Position numbers and translations under genes: made by a program
The notes under the pieces: model-generated
What the model saw: only the letters and a program-made list of their open reading frames with translations
What the model was told of the DNA's origin: nothing
Database searches by the model: none
Part shown: positions 1 through 9,255 of the stretch, one piece after another
How the letters are laid out: the number at the start of each line of letters is the position of its first letter
Numbering within the stretch: the stretch's first letter is position 1
NCBI GenBank assembly: GCA_963802635.1
Contig: CAWDJJ010000002.1
Location: 1,178,001-1,242,000, forward strand
Direction: 5' to 3'
Origin: CAVTLG01 sp963802635
Lineage (GTDB): Bacteria; Chloroflexota; Ktedonobacteria; Ktedonobacterales; Ktedonobacteraceae
Length of the DNA: 64,000 bases

Positions 1-729
1 AGCCACATGTCCGGCTAATCGTGCAACCCACTCTCGTAATCCACCACCGGATTGCAATTCGGAGTATGCTCCCTGTGGGCCATCTGTATCAGAAGAGAGC
101 AGCAGAGTTGACGCGTCGTAGAGGCCTTCCTGGACGAGCCGCTGGCACAACAACTCATAACGACGAGCATAGGAGGAGCCACGAAAATCAGCGAAGATGT
201 TGAAATGTTGCTCCTCAACACGGACGGGTGTGTGCACTGCTGGACAGTCTTGCAGCAACATGAGGTATCCCATAAATGGCTTTGGGGAGGTGCCAAATGC
301 CCCTTCTCGAAAGGCGGTCCAGAAATCGACAGCCGTTCCTATCGCCTCTTCACAACGATTGTTAAAGTTATTGCCGAATGAGCCTACCTGCGACTTGAGC
401 TCAAGTGCTGCGACCAGTCGCGTGCTCTTCTCAGCATGGTGAACCACTAGCAAATCCCACATTTTCGTTGCGCGATAAAACCCGGGAAGGGTTACAGGAG
501 CCCCTCTTTCGATGAACACACTCTGCGATGGAAGCCCATTTGCAATCACGATATTTTGAATGAGCCTCACGAATCCGTCCATGTTCGTTCCAGCAGTACT
601 GCGTCCTCGGTTTCCCTGATCCTTTTTTCCTTTTAATGCCTGATTCGCAGCTGCTTGTTCCCCTGATCGCCAGAAGTGAGCGACGGCTTCCCTGGTCTGT
701 TCTTCGTAATTTGAGAGATCAAGACCCAC
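1..729 (-). CDS. XhoI/PaeR7I-family type II restriction endonuclease (3' end outside window)
   Basis: Reading on the minus strand from a GTG at 729-727 gives an open frame to the window edge (243 codons, no stop seen). The product starts VGLDLSNYEEQTREAVAHFW and continues with KDQGNRGRSTAG, which I recognise as the N-terminal signature of the XhoI/PaeR7I restriction enzyme family. A PD-(D/E)xK-like core is visible as MWDLLVV followed by AALELKSQ. A GGAGAG Shine-Dalgarno lies five bases before the GTG. The start is 12 bases past the stop of the N6-adenine methylase, so the two form a methylase-then-nuclease operon. Known members cleave CTCGAG; the specificity of this one is inferred only. The C-terminus is missing because the window ends. 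Confidence 0.8.
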   Translation of the reverse strand, partial: MGLDLSNYEEQTREAVAHFWRSGEQAAANQALKGKKDQGNRGRSTAGTNMDGFVRLIQNIVIANGLPSQSVFIERGAPVTLPGFYRATKMWDLLVVHHAEKSTRLVAALELKSQVGSFGNNFNNRCEEAIGTAVDFWTAFREGAFGTSPKPFMGYLMLLQDCPAVHTPVRVEEQHFNIFADFRGSSYARRYELLCQRLVQEGLYDASTLLLSSDTDGPQGAYSELQSGGGLREWVARLAGHVA

Positions 730-741
730 AACGTCTCTCCT

Positions 742-2481
742 TTATATTTCTTCGCATGCTTCCACTTCTTCCAGGAGCAGCCTGCGTTCGGCATCCGTGA
801 TGTGATAGAGTTCAAAAGCCACCTCATCACAAACGCTCACATCTGCTTGCTGTGCCGCTTGTCGAAGGCGTTCACGTTGCATGGCAGAGACCTGCTCCCA
901 ATGAGGAATAGGAATCCTACGAATGTTTTGGGCTTGAAAGCGGAAGTAGCCTCCACGCATTTTGACGGAGTAATTGGCCACAAAGAACTTGGCGACAGAT
1001 GAGCGCAACAGCGCCTGGAGAGCTCGGAGGTCCCAGGTGGAAGAGGTCACGACATAGAGATTGTGATGCGGATAGTAATGCCCTTCATCATAGACGACAT
1101 GAGGTGTGCCTTTGATATCAGGAATGAGCAGCTTGGGCTGATAGGTCAGTGGCTCAGAGATTTTATCGATGGTGCGATACCAGGCCCGGGGATTTTTTTT
1201 TGCCACATGGCGTTTCTTCAAAAGCTCTTCATGTGCCAGAAGATAGGCTTTGAGACGTGGGTATCTCTCAAGACTGAGAAGCGTTCCATGTACGTCGAAT
1301 GGGTTGACGATGACGTTTCCTGACCAAGTGATCTGTCCTGTGTGGATATCCTCTGTCATGAGCAACGGAAGCTTGCGATCCTCTTCAATGGGCAAAAGCT
1401 CTTGCGAACCTATAAAGACCGCATCGCATCCCGTTGCCACCCCAATGCCGACCTTGCATCCTGCCTCTTCCAGCAAAGGAAACTCCTCCTCCAGGCGAAG
1501 CAACAGCAGTTGCTCCTCTGAAGATGCACTCAAGATCCAGGGCTGTGATCGCGTTACCACGTTGGTGAGCACCTGAACGGAAGGGTCTGTCGATGCGTTG
1601 GGCTCTAATCGCAGTGTTGTCGCTAGTGTTTGCAAAAATGTTGCATCAAGGTGGGGACGGCGAACAATGGAAGTCTGTGTGCCTTTTTGTGCCGTGATAA
1701 CCGTGATTGCGGGATACGCGGTGACGTTCGTTTGGAAAGCATCTGTCCCGGTCATATCGACATAGTAGCGCAAATGGAACCGCTGGGAAATGAAATCTCT
1801 CAATGGCCCGCCATACCGGTTTTTCATCCATCGATCAGAACAGATGAAGGAGAGGCTTCCATCGGTTGTGAGAAGTGAAAGGCTTCGTTCAATAAAGGGG
1901 ATGTAGAGATCGGCTCGATCATAGATCGTTCGATACCGTGCTCGATAGTGAGCAATGAGCGCATCGGGGAGCAATTCTTGCCGGACGTATGGTGGGTTCC
2001 CAACGATATGCGTAAAGTGCTGGGAGAACTCGGTCAATAAGAAATCATCATGAACGAGCCAGGCATCAGCAAGCTGGAGCGCCTCTTGCTGCCTGATATT
2101 TCGTTCTTGCAAGAAGAGGAGAAGCTCGCTTCGTATCGAGGTGAAGGTTTCTTGATGTAATTCGACTGCGCGTATCGCGTTACGCAGCAGCGGTACGACA
2201 TTGAGGAGGGGACCATGGTGTAGAATAAAGGAATCCAGCAAACGTCCAATCGCCACAAGAAGAAAATCGCCCTGACCAAACGATGGTTCGAGCAACGATG
2301 CCTGAGTCAGATCCTCTTCGACACAATATCCAGCCAGGTCCAGCATGAAGTCCACGACTTCTCGTTTGGTAAAGATCGCACCACGCTCGGCTGCTTGAGA
2401 TGATGAGACGGGAGTGACACACTGTTGATCCTCTGGAAAGGGCAGGTCAAGCCCCTCAAGGGTATGCTGAACGTAGGTCAT
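742..2481 (-). CDS. Type II N6-adenine DNA methyltransferase, PaeR7I/XhoI type
   Basis: The protein of about 579 aa has the SAM-binding motif I LEPSFGQGDFL (about residues 64-74) and the catalytic NPPY motif (about 162-165). This is the gamma-class order of adenine-N6 methylases. A C-terminal target-recognition region follows. I choose the ATG at 2481 (MTYVQHTLEG) rather than the upstream codon at 2547, because similarity-like sequence begins there and the upstream part is Cys/Arg-rich. The methylase precedes the nuclease gene on the same strand, which fits host protection being established first. It should methylate the site cut by the downstream XhoI-like enzyme. Confidence 0.85.
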   Translation of the reverse strand: MTYVQHTLEGLDLPFPEDQQCVTPVSSSQAAERGAIFTKREVVDFMLDLAGYCVEEDLTQASLLEPSFGQGDFLLVAIGRLLDSFILHHGPLLNVVPLLRNAIRAVELHQETFTSIRSELLLFLQERNIRQQEALQLADAWLVHDDFLLTEFSQHFTHIVGNPPYVRQELLPDALIAHYRARYRTIYDRADLYIPFIERSLSLLTTDGSLSFICSDRWMKNRYGGPLRDFISQRFHLRYYVDMTGTDAFQTNVTAYPAITVITAQKGTQTSIVRRPHLDATFLQTLATTLRLEPNASTDPSVQVLTNVVTRSQPWILSASSEEQLLLLRLEEEFPLLEEAGCKVGIGVATGCDAVFIGSQELLPIEEDRKLPLLMTEDIHTGQITWSGNVIVNPFDVHGTLLSLERYPRLKAYLLAHEELLKKRHVAKKNPRAWYRTIDKISEPLTYQPKLLIPDIKGTPHVVYDEGHYYPHHNLYVVTSSTWDLRALQALLRSSVAKFFVANYSVKMRGGYFRFQAQNIRRIPIPHWEQVSAMQRERLRQAAQQADVSVCDEVAFELYHITDAERRLLLEEVEACEEI

Positions 2482-2512
2482 ACTTTTCTCGACTCTTTGA
2501 TAAAGAATACAA

Positions 2513-2536
2513 CGTCTCCTGCAAACAGAGGAGACG
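2513..2536 (-). promoter_or_regulatory. Inverted repeat in the methylase leader
   Basis: CGTCTCCT and AGGAGACG are perfect 8-bp arms separated by 8 bases, 32 bases upstream of the chosen methylase ATG. It could be an operator or an mRNA hairpin that tunes the R-M operon. No C-protein gene is visible, so the binding factor is unknown. Confidence 0.3.
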
Positions 2537-2774
2537 AATGCAGCCACCGTTTGTGCTTTGCGCTACATACTACCTGTTGAGGAGAGAGATTGCAATAGGA
2601 AAAAAGTGTTCGCGTGACGCTTCTCTAGAGGATCACCCTCATATTCGTGTATGCTTCTCTCTGGGAGCAAACCGATTTTTCTCGTAATGCGTGTGCTCTC
2701 CTGTGTACAATAGAGCTGCATTCAAGTACAATACAAAAAAATAGGCGCTTATAGAAGCATGGGAAGGAGGCCCC

Positions 2775-5201
2775 TTGGACGTGCAACAGAACTCACCACT
2801 CAACTCGGACATCACGCTGCGCTTGCAGCAAATCATTTCTAACTGGGGTGGAGCTGGGCGGGGCGAGCCGCTCTCGGTACTCCATAGTCAATGTATCGAT
2901 GCGGTAGGACGTGGAAATACCTTACTTCCTGCACAACTGCTCTTCGTTTCAGATCTCGATTTAACGCACCTCCGGACGGCATTTCGACGTTCCACTGGCG
3001 TCGGCAGAAATGCAACCATTGAGTTTCGCGTGGCCCCGACTGGTCGGTTTGATACCGCCCTCGTTCCCGTCGGGCGTGCTGGAGCGTTTCCAGATCGGTT
3101 TGTGCTTGCCATCGATGACGCATTGATACTCCAGGACCAGGTTGCTCTCTATGGTCATGCCGTTGGGCATTTGCTCTTGAACTATCAAGAGCAGCAGTTG
3201 GGACAACGACCACAGCTTGACCCACGAAATGCCTTTGCGCATGCCGATACCATCGCCGAGCTTCGTTTACTAGAGGCCGTCAGGCAACCCTTAGACCGTC
3301 GTGTGCTCGAAACCTTTCCACTGCTAACCAGATTGCTAGAGCCCCCAGAAGAGTCGATAGCCGCTTTTGATGCGGCCACGCTTGGCCTGCGCGATCTGCT
3401 CACGAAGGCAGGTTGGGTGGGACAACATTTGCAGATGCATCACCAACTCACCGCTGGTCGTGTCTATCCTAGCTCTTCGCGTCGAGGGACGCGGCTCTAT
3501 GTTGACGCCTTGCTACGCGCTTCTACTTCATTACCTATAGCAGTCGTCCATACCATACGAGCAACCGAAACAAGAGAAGACGCCATTCGGCGTATCCAGG
3601 GCTATGCTCGCCGTTTGGCGGTCCCTTTTGCCTATCTCCTTGATGGACAAGGGGCGATTCAGGAATTCGATTGGTCGATTTCCCCAGAACCCGTCAGCAC
3701 CATGCTTTCTGCGTTTCCAGGACGTGAAGCGCTTTGGGATCGTTGGACGACAACCCTCCAACTTGTTGATCCCAGGCACAAGCGCGCGCTTCTCTGTTCC
3801 TATCGATACAGCGGAAGTCGCCGACCTCGCTATTATCAGGAAGCCGCTATTAATAGTGCGGTCATTGCTGTTCTTCAGTCACTTCAGGGCCTGAAACCTC
3901 CTCGTATCCTGTTGACGCTTGCAACTGGAACAGGCAAAACACAGGTGGCCTTCCAACTGCTCTGGAAGCTGAAAAGGGAAAGGGCAGTAAGAAATATCTT
4001 GTTTGTAACGGATCGTGATTTCCTGTTGACCCAGGCGATGGAGAATGAGTTTGCGCCCTTTGGAGATGGACGCTATCGCATCCAGGGAGAGTTATCTACC
4101 GCATACGATATCAATTTCGCCACGTATCAAGGGATTACTAATGCTGACCATTATGGCAGGAGTCGTTACCTGGACTATCCTGCGAACTTCTTTCAGGTTA
4201 TCGTCGTTGACGAGTGTCATCGTGGAAGTGCCAATGAAGCCTCGGCCTGGCGTCGCGTCCTGGAGCATTTCTCTGGTGCTATCCAGATCGGTTTGACGGC
4301 CACCCCTCTCAGCACAGAAACAGTGCAAACGGATGACTACTTTGGCGAGTCGCTTTACAACTATTCGTTGCGTATGGGTATTACTGATGGGTTTCTTGCA
4401 CCCTATCGCGTGCGCCGTATCCTTATTGGTCAGGAAGCAGAAGAAGAGACGTTGACATCGCCAGGTGAAGAGCAGGTCGTAGAAGAACAGGCAACCGTCG
4501 AGGTCTCTGTAGATGAAGATGAGTTTTCCGTCATCGATATTCCTATCTCGATGGAGACACCCGGAACAATGATCACCTATACGAAGCCGATTGCTCAGCA
4601 CTTGGCAGCCTTTCTTCAACGGACAGACCCTTTAGCCAAAACGATTGTGTTCTGTGTTAATCAGGCGCATGCTGAGGCGATGCGTGTAGCACTCGAAGAG
4701 GCTTGCGCTGCCTTCGCCCCTGGAAACGCGGACTATATTGTGCGTATTGTCTCGGACGAGGGACCAGAAGGCAAACGTGCGCTCGGAAACTTCACGACAC
4801 CAGACGAAACGTTTCCGGTCATTGTGACGACCTCAAAATTGCTTGGGACGGGAGTCGATGTACCGACATGCAAAAATATTGTGTTAGCGCGACCTATTGG
4901 CTCCATTGTCGAGTTCAAGCAGATTATTGGGCGTGGAACGCGTTTGTTTGAACCCCAAAAGCGCTGGTTTACTATTCTGGATTATGCAGGCACGATCAAG
5001 CACTTTTTTGATCCGGACTTCGATGGTGATCCAGAGCTAGCAGAAAAAGAAACCCTCATAGTAGAACCTGTGTCTCAGGAAGAAACAATATCCTCGGAAG
5101 AAGCTTCGTTATCAAATGAAAGCGAACCGTCTTCTCCTCCTGAACCTCAGCAACCTTCACGTTCTGAGGAAAATGCACAGGATCAGGTAAGTGATTCTTG
5201 A
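2775..5201 (+). CDS. hsdR: Type I restriction HsdR-like protein: degenerate IrrE-like and nuclease regions plus SF2 helicase
   Basis: The start is a TTG with a strong AAGGAGG four bases upstream. Residues about 110-170 resemble an ImmA/IrrE metallopeptidase core, but the HExGH motif reads HAVGH (128-132), lacking the catalytic Glu. Residues about 205-300 match the HsdR N-terminal nuclease fold (LLTKAGW, then LPIAVVHTI, then YARRLAVPFAYLLDG). The usual E-x-K is replaced by H259-T-I261. A full SF2 motor follows: Walker A ATGTGKT (about 383-389), VVDECH (477-482), LTATP, and a late IIGRGTRLF motif VI. The protein ends in an acidic Ser/Pro-rich linker and overlaps the next ORF, which carries the usual HsdR C-terminal domain. 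The ATP-driven translocase looks intact; the nuclease looks inactive by inspection. Confidence 0.8.
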   Translation: MDVQQNSPLNSDITLRLQQIISNWGGAGRGEPLSVLHSQCIDAVGRGNTLLPAQLLFVSDLDLTHLRTAFRRSTGVGRNATIEFRVAPTGRFDTALVPVGRAGAFPDRFVLAIDDALILQDQVALYGHAVGHLLLNYQEQQLGQRPQLDPRNAFAHADTIAELRLLEAVRQPLDRRVLETFPLLTRLLEPPEESIAAFDAATLGLRDLLTKAGWVGQHLQMHHQLTAGRVYPSSSRRGTRLYVDALLRASTSLPIAVVHTIRATETREDAIRRIQGYARRLAVPFAYLLDGQGAIQEFDWSISPEPVSTMLSAFPGREALWDRWTTTLQLVDPRHKRALLCSYRYSGSRRPRYYQEAAINSAVIAVLQSLQGLKPPRILLTLATGTGKTQVAFQLLWKLKRERAVRNILFVTDRDFLLTQAMENEFAPFGDGRYRIQGELSTAYDINFATYQGITNADHYGRSRYLDYPANFFQVIVVDECHRGSANEASAWRRVLEHFSGAIQIGLTATPLSTETVQTDDYFGESLYNYSLRMGITDGFLAPYRVRRILIGQEAEEETLTSPGEEQVVEEQATVEVSVDEDEFSVIDIPISMETPGTMITYTKPIAQHLAAFLQRTDPLAKTIVFCVNQAHAEAMRVALEEACAAFAPGNADYIVRIVSDEGPEGKRALGNFTTPDETFPVIVTTSKLLGTGVDVPTCKNIVLARPIGSIVEFKQIIGRGTRLFEPQKRWFTILDYAGTIKHFFDPDFDGDPELAEKETLIVEPVSQEETISSEEASLSNESEPSSPPEPQQPSRSEENAQDQVSDS

Positions 5202-6108
5202 AAATGAGCATGTACCATCACCTGTCACAAGTTCTACACCAGAACAACCTGTTTCCCCGGATGTATCACTGGAAGTCCATGAGCAATTTGAAAACTACCA
5301 GTCTGACATAGCATGCACAAGTACACCACCACCTTCAAGTGGTACTTCTTTTCATGCATCTAATGGACGTGAAGATGTAGAGGGAACTGCGAACGAGTCT
5401 GTTCTGAGTGAAGCAGATACAACTATTCATATCCCTCTTTCTCCATATGAAGAGACACCTGCAAGCATTGAAGAAACAGATCTTATTGATCCTGCAAATC
5501 CTCCTCCTGGTCTACCAGTCGTCACGAGGCAAACGCGGAGCGGACGCACATTTAAAGTGATTGGAGAGATCGTCTACGAATTGATGTCAGATGGCAGTAC
5601 GCTGCGACGAGGCTCCTCTCGTAAGCAGACCATCACAACAATCCACGATCTGGTGAGTACTGCTGCAGACCTACGTGCCCGTTGGCTTATCGATGAGCAA
5701 CGCAAAGAGATTCTGAATAACCTGGGAGAAGAGGGCATCGATCTAGGCGAACTGGCGTATTCGCTCCATCAGATGGAGCTTGATCCCCTTGACCTCTTAC
5801 TCCACGTGGTCTTTCAAGAACCTATTGTCACGCGTACTCAGAGAGTTGAGCGCCTACGTCGAGAGCAGACCGCTTTTTTCAAACGCTATGAGAATAACCT
5901 CTTGGCAAGAGCGATACTTGATGTTATCCTTGACAAATATGTCAGGGGGGAAGCCCCAGACGTGAGCGACGTTGGTTTGCTGCAAGTGATCTCCTTAGCA
6001 GATCGTCACACTCCTTTAGAGTTATCGCGGCCATTTTTGGACCCGGCGACCAACACGAATGTACGCACGGTGCTCAAGGAGTTACAGACGTTGCTCTACA
6101 ACGTCTAA
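5191..6108 (+). CDS. HsdR C-terminal (EcoEI_R_C-like) domain, split from the helicase
   Basis: The first ~110 residues are a Ser/Pro/Glu-rich linker of the same character as the tail of the preceding ORF. The rest matches the C-terminal domain of EcoEI-type HsdR subunits: TFKVIGEIVYEL, then LRARWLIDEQRKEILNNL, DPLDLLLHVVF, and a terminal LKELQTLLYNV. That domain docks HsdR onto the HsdM/HsdS methylase. The ORF starts at a GTG overlapping the upstream stop by 11 bases in the +1 frame. Either the two halves are translated as coupled proteins or a single-base change in the linker has broken one gene. A real split subunit is plausible because the break falls in a flexible linker. Confidence 0.7.
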   Translation: MILENEHVPSPVTSSTPEQPVSPDVSLEVHEQFENYQSDIACTSTPPPSSGTSFHASNGREDVEGTANESVLSEADTTIHIPLSPYEETPASIEETDLIDPANPPPGLPVVTRQTRSGRTFKVIGEIVYELMSDGSTLRRGSSRKQTITTIHDLVSTAADLRARWLIDEQRKEILNNLGEEGIDLGELAYSLHQMELDPLDLLLHVVFQEPIVTRTQRVERLRREQTAFFKRYENNLLARAILDVILDKYVRGEAPDVSDVGLLQVISLADRHTPLELSRPFLDPATNTNVRTVLKELQTLLYNV

Positions 6109-6154
6109 AAAGTAGACAATCTGTTCTATTTTGAGGTATCGTAGGAAGAGGAAC

Positions 6155-7768
6155 ATGACTATGGCTGATTTAAAGCAGCCGACCTTATTTGCAGAAGAAG
6201 ATATTGCGAAAAATAATATCGGGTCGGATACAGTCTCTGTGGGTAATAGCATCAAAAGATCGAAAAGAGTGAAGGAGCCACTTACGAGCAAGCAACAGCT
6301 CTCGTCTATCATAAAAAGCGTGCGCGATGACCTGCGCAAGGATGCGGGTCTCTCTGGAGATACAGATCGCTTGCCTCAACTGACCTGGCTCCTCTTTCTG
6401 AAGAGTTTTAACGACTCTGAAGAAGCCTATCAGGAGATGCTTGGCGACAGCTATATCCCGGTCATTGAAGAACCATACCGCTGGTGCGACTGGGCTGATG
6501 TAGAAGACAAAGCAGAGCGCAAGACCGGTGACGAACTGCTGGAATTTGTGAATATCCAACTCATTCCTTATCTTGCACGACTTTCAGGTCCCAATGAACG
6601 AGATCTGCGTACGATTGTTGGCACTATCTTCCAGGGAACGACGAACCGTATCCGCTCTGGCTATATTTTGCGCTCGGTGGTAGATAAACTTAGTGGCATT
6701 AATTTTAACCTTTCAGACGATGCTCATGCGGTCTCGCACTTTTACGAGACAATGCTCAAAGAGATGCGTGACTCAGCAGGAGATTCAGGAGAGTTCTATA
6801 CGCCACGCCCCGTTGTACGCTTCATTATCGATCGTTTAGCCCCCAAAATTGGTGAGCGTATCATGGATCCGGCATGTGGTACTGCTGGATTTTTGGTTGA
6901 GACATATGAACAATTGAAGAGTGAAGTACGCACGCCCGACCAGCGTAGGAACCTGGAAGAATCACTGGTCGGTATTGAGAAGAAGTCAACACCATATCTC
7001 TTAGGCGTGATGAATATGCGACTCCATGGCATCGAGACACCAAATCTGAGTGAACGCAATGCTCTGGCAGTAAATGTTCGTCAGGTCAGAGACGCAGAGC
7101 GTGTGAATGTAATCGCGACCAATCCTCCCTTTGGTGGTGCGGAAGAGCAAGGCATCCTCAACAATTTTCCCGATGGCTTCCGCACTGCTGAGACAGCAGT
7201 ACTCTTTTTTCAATATGTTATGGCTATGCTCAAACGTCCTGGTGGACGTTGTGGCGTTGTACTGCCTAACGGTTTTCTCTTCGGCAATGGTGTGGCAGCA
7301 GTAGTCAAGAAACAATTACTTACCCGTTTTAACTTGCACACGATCATTCGCTTACCTAATGGTGTCTTCGCACCCTATACAGGCATTCCCACGAATCTCC
7401 TCTTCTTTGAAGCTTGTGATCTCGATATTCTAGAAGGTGAAAAGACTTGCACAAAAGAAGTATGGTACTATGAATTACCACTACCAGAGGGGAAAAGCAG
7501 TTATAGCAAGACCAAACCGTTGCAGTATGAGGAGTTTGTTGATTGCATCACATGGTGGGATGACCGTGTAGAGAATGAGCATGCTTGGAAGGTATCTGTT
7601 GAGGAACTGCTGAAGAATGATTGCAATCTAGATATAAAGAATCCCAATAGGAAAAAGGATTTTGAGCATTTATCGCCTGAGCAACTAGTCAAGTCTCTTT
7701 TAGAAAAAGAGCAAGAAATTGCCAATATATTAGTTGATATCATGACTTTGTTGGAGCAAAATCTATGA
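6155..7768 (+). CDS. hsdM: Type I DNA methyltransferase subunit HsdM
   Basis: A ~537-aa N6-adenine methylase with an HsdM N-terminal helical domain (SIIKSVRDDLRKDAGLSG), motif I DPACGTAGFL (about 238-247) and catalytic NPPF (323-326). I place the start at the ATG at 6155 (MTMADLKQ), where AGGAAGAGG gives a good ribosome site; a TTG 24 bases upstream is less likely. It forms the M2S core with the next gene, transferring methyl groups to adenines at the bipartite site chosen by HsdS. The stop overlaps the hsdS start by four bases (ATGA), indicating translational coupling. Confidence 0.93.
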   Translation: MTMADLKQPTLFAEEDIAKNNIGSDTVSVGNSIKRSKRVKEPLTSKQQLSSIIKSVRDDLRKDAGLSGDTDRLPQLTWLLFLKSFNDSEEAYQEMLGDSYIPVIEEPYRWCDWADVEDKAERKTGDELLEFVNIQLIPYLARLSGPNERDLRTIVGTIFQGTTNRIRSGYILRSVVDKLSGINFNLSDDAHAVSHFYETMLKEMRDSAGDSGEFYTPRPVVRFIIDRLAPKIGERIMDPACGTAGFLVETYEQLKSEVRTPDQRRNLEESLVGIEKKSTPYLLGVMNMRLHGIETPNLSERNALAVNVRQVRDAERVNVIATNPPFGGAEEQGILNNFPDGFRTAETAVLFFQYVMAMLKRPGGRCGVVLPNGFLFGNGVAAVVKKQLLTRFNLHTIIRLPNGVFAPYTGIPTNLLFFEACDLDILEGEKTCTKEVWYYELPLPEGKSSYSKTKPLQYEEFVDCITWWDDRVENEHAWKVSVEELLKNDCNLDIKNPNRKKDFEHLSPEQLVKSLLEKEQEIANILVDIMTLLEQNL

Positions 7769-8970
7769 CTAATCACGTTTCATCATGGTCTCAAGTACAG
7801 CTTGGAAAAATACTCACTTATGTTGATCCGCTTGTCGAGTTAGATGATGAGATTGAGTATACAACAATTACGGTGAAGCGTCGTCATGGCGGCTTGGAGG
7901 CACGTGAAAAATTACTTGGTTCTCAGATTCGAACAAAAAAGCAGTACAAACTTGTTCCGGGAGCATTTATTATCTCTAGAGTTCAATGTTGGCATCAGGC
8001 ATATGCAATTGTACCTGATATAATTGAGCCAAATATAATTGCTAGCATAAATTACGATCAATTTGTTATATCTGATGAAGTTGATAAACGTTTTTTCTGG
8101 TGGCTTTCCTATTCGCCAATTTTCACAGAAATTGTAAGAAGTTGTGCTTTTGGGGTAGTAATTGAAAAGATGGTTTTCAATCGCAATGCATGGTTGAATA
8201 AAACTATCTCTTTTCCATCTCTCGAAGAGCAACAGCGCATCGTAGTAAGAATCGAAGAGCTTGCCGCAAAGATTGAGAAAGCCCGGGGAGTACGAAGGGA
8301 AGCAGCAACGGAGGCAGAAAGACTATTTGACGCTACTGTTTCTAATCTCTTCTCTACAGAGTCTGAACAGGGTTGGACTATAGGTAGACTTGAGGACTAC
8401 ATTATTGATGATTGTTATGGTACCTCTGAAAAAACAACCGATGATAAGTCAGGAACACCTATTCTAAGAATGGGAAATATCCAGGATGGCCAACTCGACT
8501 TACGTGATCTCAAGTACCTTCACCTTAGCAATAAAGAGCGTGGAAAGCTACTATTAATTAGAGGTGACATTGTTGTTAATCGCACAAATAGCGCAGAGCT
8601 TGTAGGCAAGTGCGCTGTTTTTGATGTGGAGGGTGATTATGGATTTGCCTCTTATCTCATTAGATTACGTCTTGATGTAAATAAAGCTGATCCTAGACTT
8701 GTCTCTATTTACATGAATTCACCAGTTGGGCGAGCATATATGTTTAATGAAAGAACTCAGATGACAGGTCAAGCAAACGTTAATGCAAAGAAGTTAAAAT
8801 CTTTACCTATTGCTTTACCTGCTTTACCTGAACAAGAACGTATCGTAGCCTACTTAGATAACCTGCAATCTAGATTAGATACCTTGAAACGTATACACGT
8901 CAAGTCTTCAACGGAACTCGATGCAATGATACCATCCATCCTCGACAAAGCGTTCAAGGGGGAACTATGA
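7765..8970 (+). CDS. hsdS: Type I restriction specificity subunit HsdS
   Basis: The 401-aa protein has two target-recognition domains (about residues 1-150 and 195-345), each followed by a conserved helical spacer. The first spacer is SLEEQQRIVVRIEELAAKI and the second LPALPEQERIVAYLDNLQ. This is the classic duplicated HsdS layout, with each half reading one part of a bipartite DNA site. The local DNA is more AT-rich in the first recognition domain than in the neighbouring genes, which fits domain swapping between HsdS alleles. It overlaps hsdM by four bases upstream and the next small ORF by four bases downstream. Confidence 0.92.
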   Translation: MTNHVSSWSQVQLGKILTYVDPLVELDDEIEYTTITVKRRHGGLEAREKLLGSQIRTKKQYKLVPGAFIISRVQCWHQAYAIVPDIIEPNIIASINYDQFVISDEVDKRFFWWLSYSPIFTEIVRSCAFGVVIEKMVFNRNAWLNKTISFPSLEEQQRIVVRIEELAAKIEKARGVRREAATEAERLFDATVSNLFSTESEQGWTIGRLEDYIIDDCYGTSEKTTDDKSGTPILRMGNIQDGQLDLRDLKYLHLSNKERGKLLLIRGDIVVNRTNSAELVGKCAVFDVEGDYGFASYLIRLRLDVNKADPRLVSIYMNSPVGRAYMFNERTQMTGQANVNAKKLKSLPIALPALPEQERIVAYLDNLQSRLDTLKRIHVKSSTELDAMIPSILDKAFKGEL

Positions 8971-9188
8971 GCACAAGCGAAGTGAACACTCTTGACGAGA
9001 GGAATCGACAACGAATAGCTACCGAAGTGCTCGAACTTGGCGAAAGCCTCTTTGAGACTGCATTAGAGGTAGGAAACTGTCAACGAGAAGGTGATCAAGA
9101 CGGCCAGGTCTATCCCATCGAGGAAATACGAGTAACGTCTCACGAGTTCTTTACCGCTTTGCAACTACTGCTAAGAATAGAAGCGTAA
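8967..9188 (+). CDS. Small conserved-looking protein in the hsd operon (unknown function)
   Basis: A 73-aa acidic protein beginning MSTSEVNTLDERNRQRI. It starts at an ATG that overlaps the hsdS stop (ATGA) and has GGGGGA just upstream, so it is very likely translated with hsdS. It appears mostly helical with no cysteines beyond one, no membrane segment and no motif I recognise. Its place between hsdS and the exonuclease-helicase gene suggests an accessory or anti-restriction-like control role, but that is only positional inference. Confidence 0.65.
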   Translation: MSTSEVNTLDERNRQRIATEVLELGESLFETALEVGNCQREGDQDGQVYPIEEIRVTSHEFFTALQLLLRIEA

Positions 9189-9255
9189 ATGACTATATTA
9201 TTGGCTGTGTCTCGTTGATAATGCTAGAGAAGATGGAAAGATGGAGTAGTGACGT

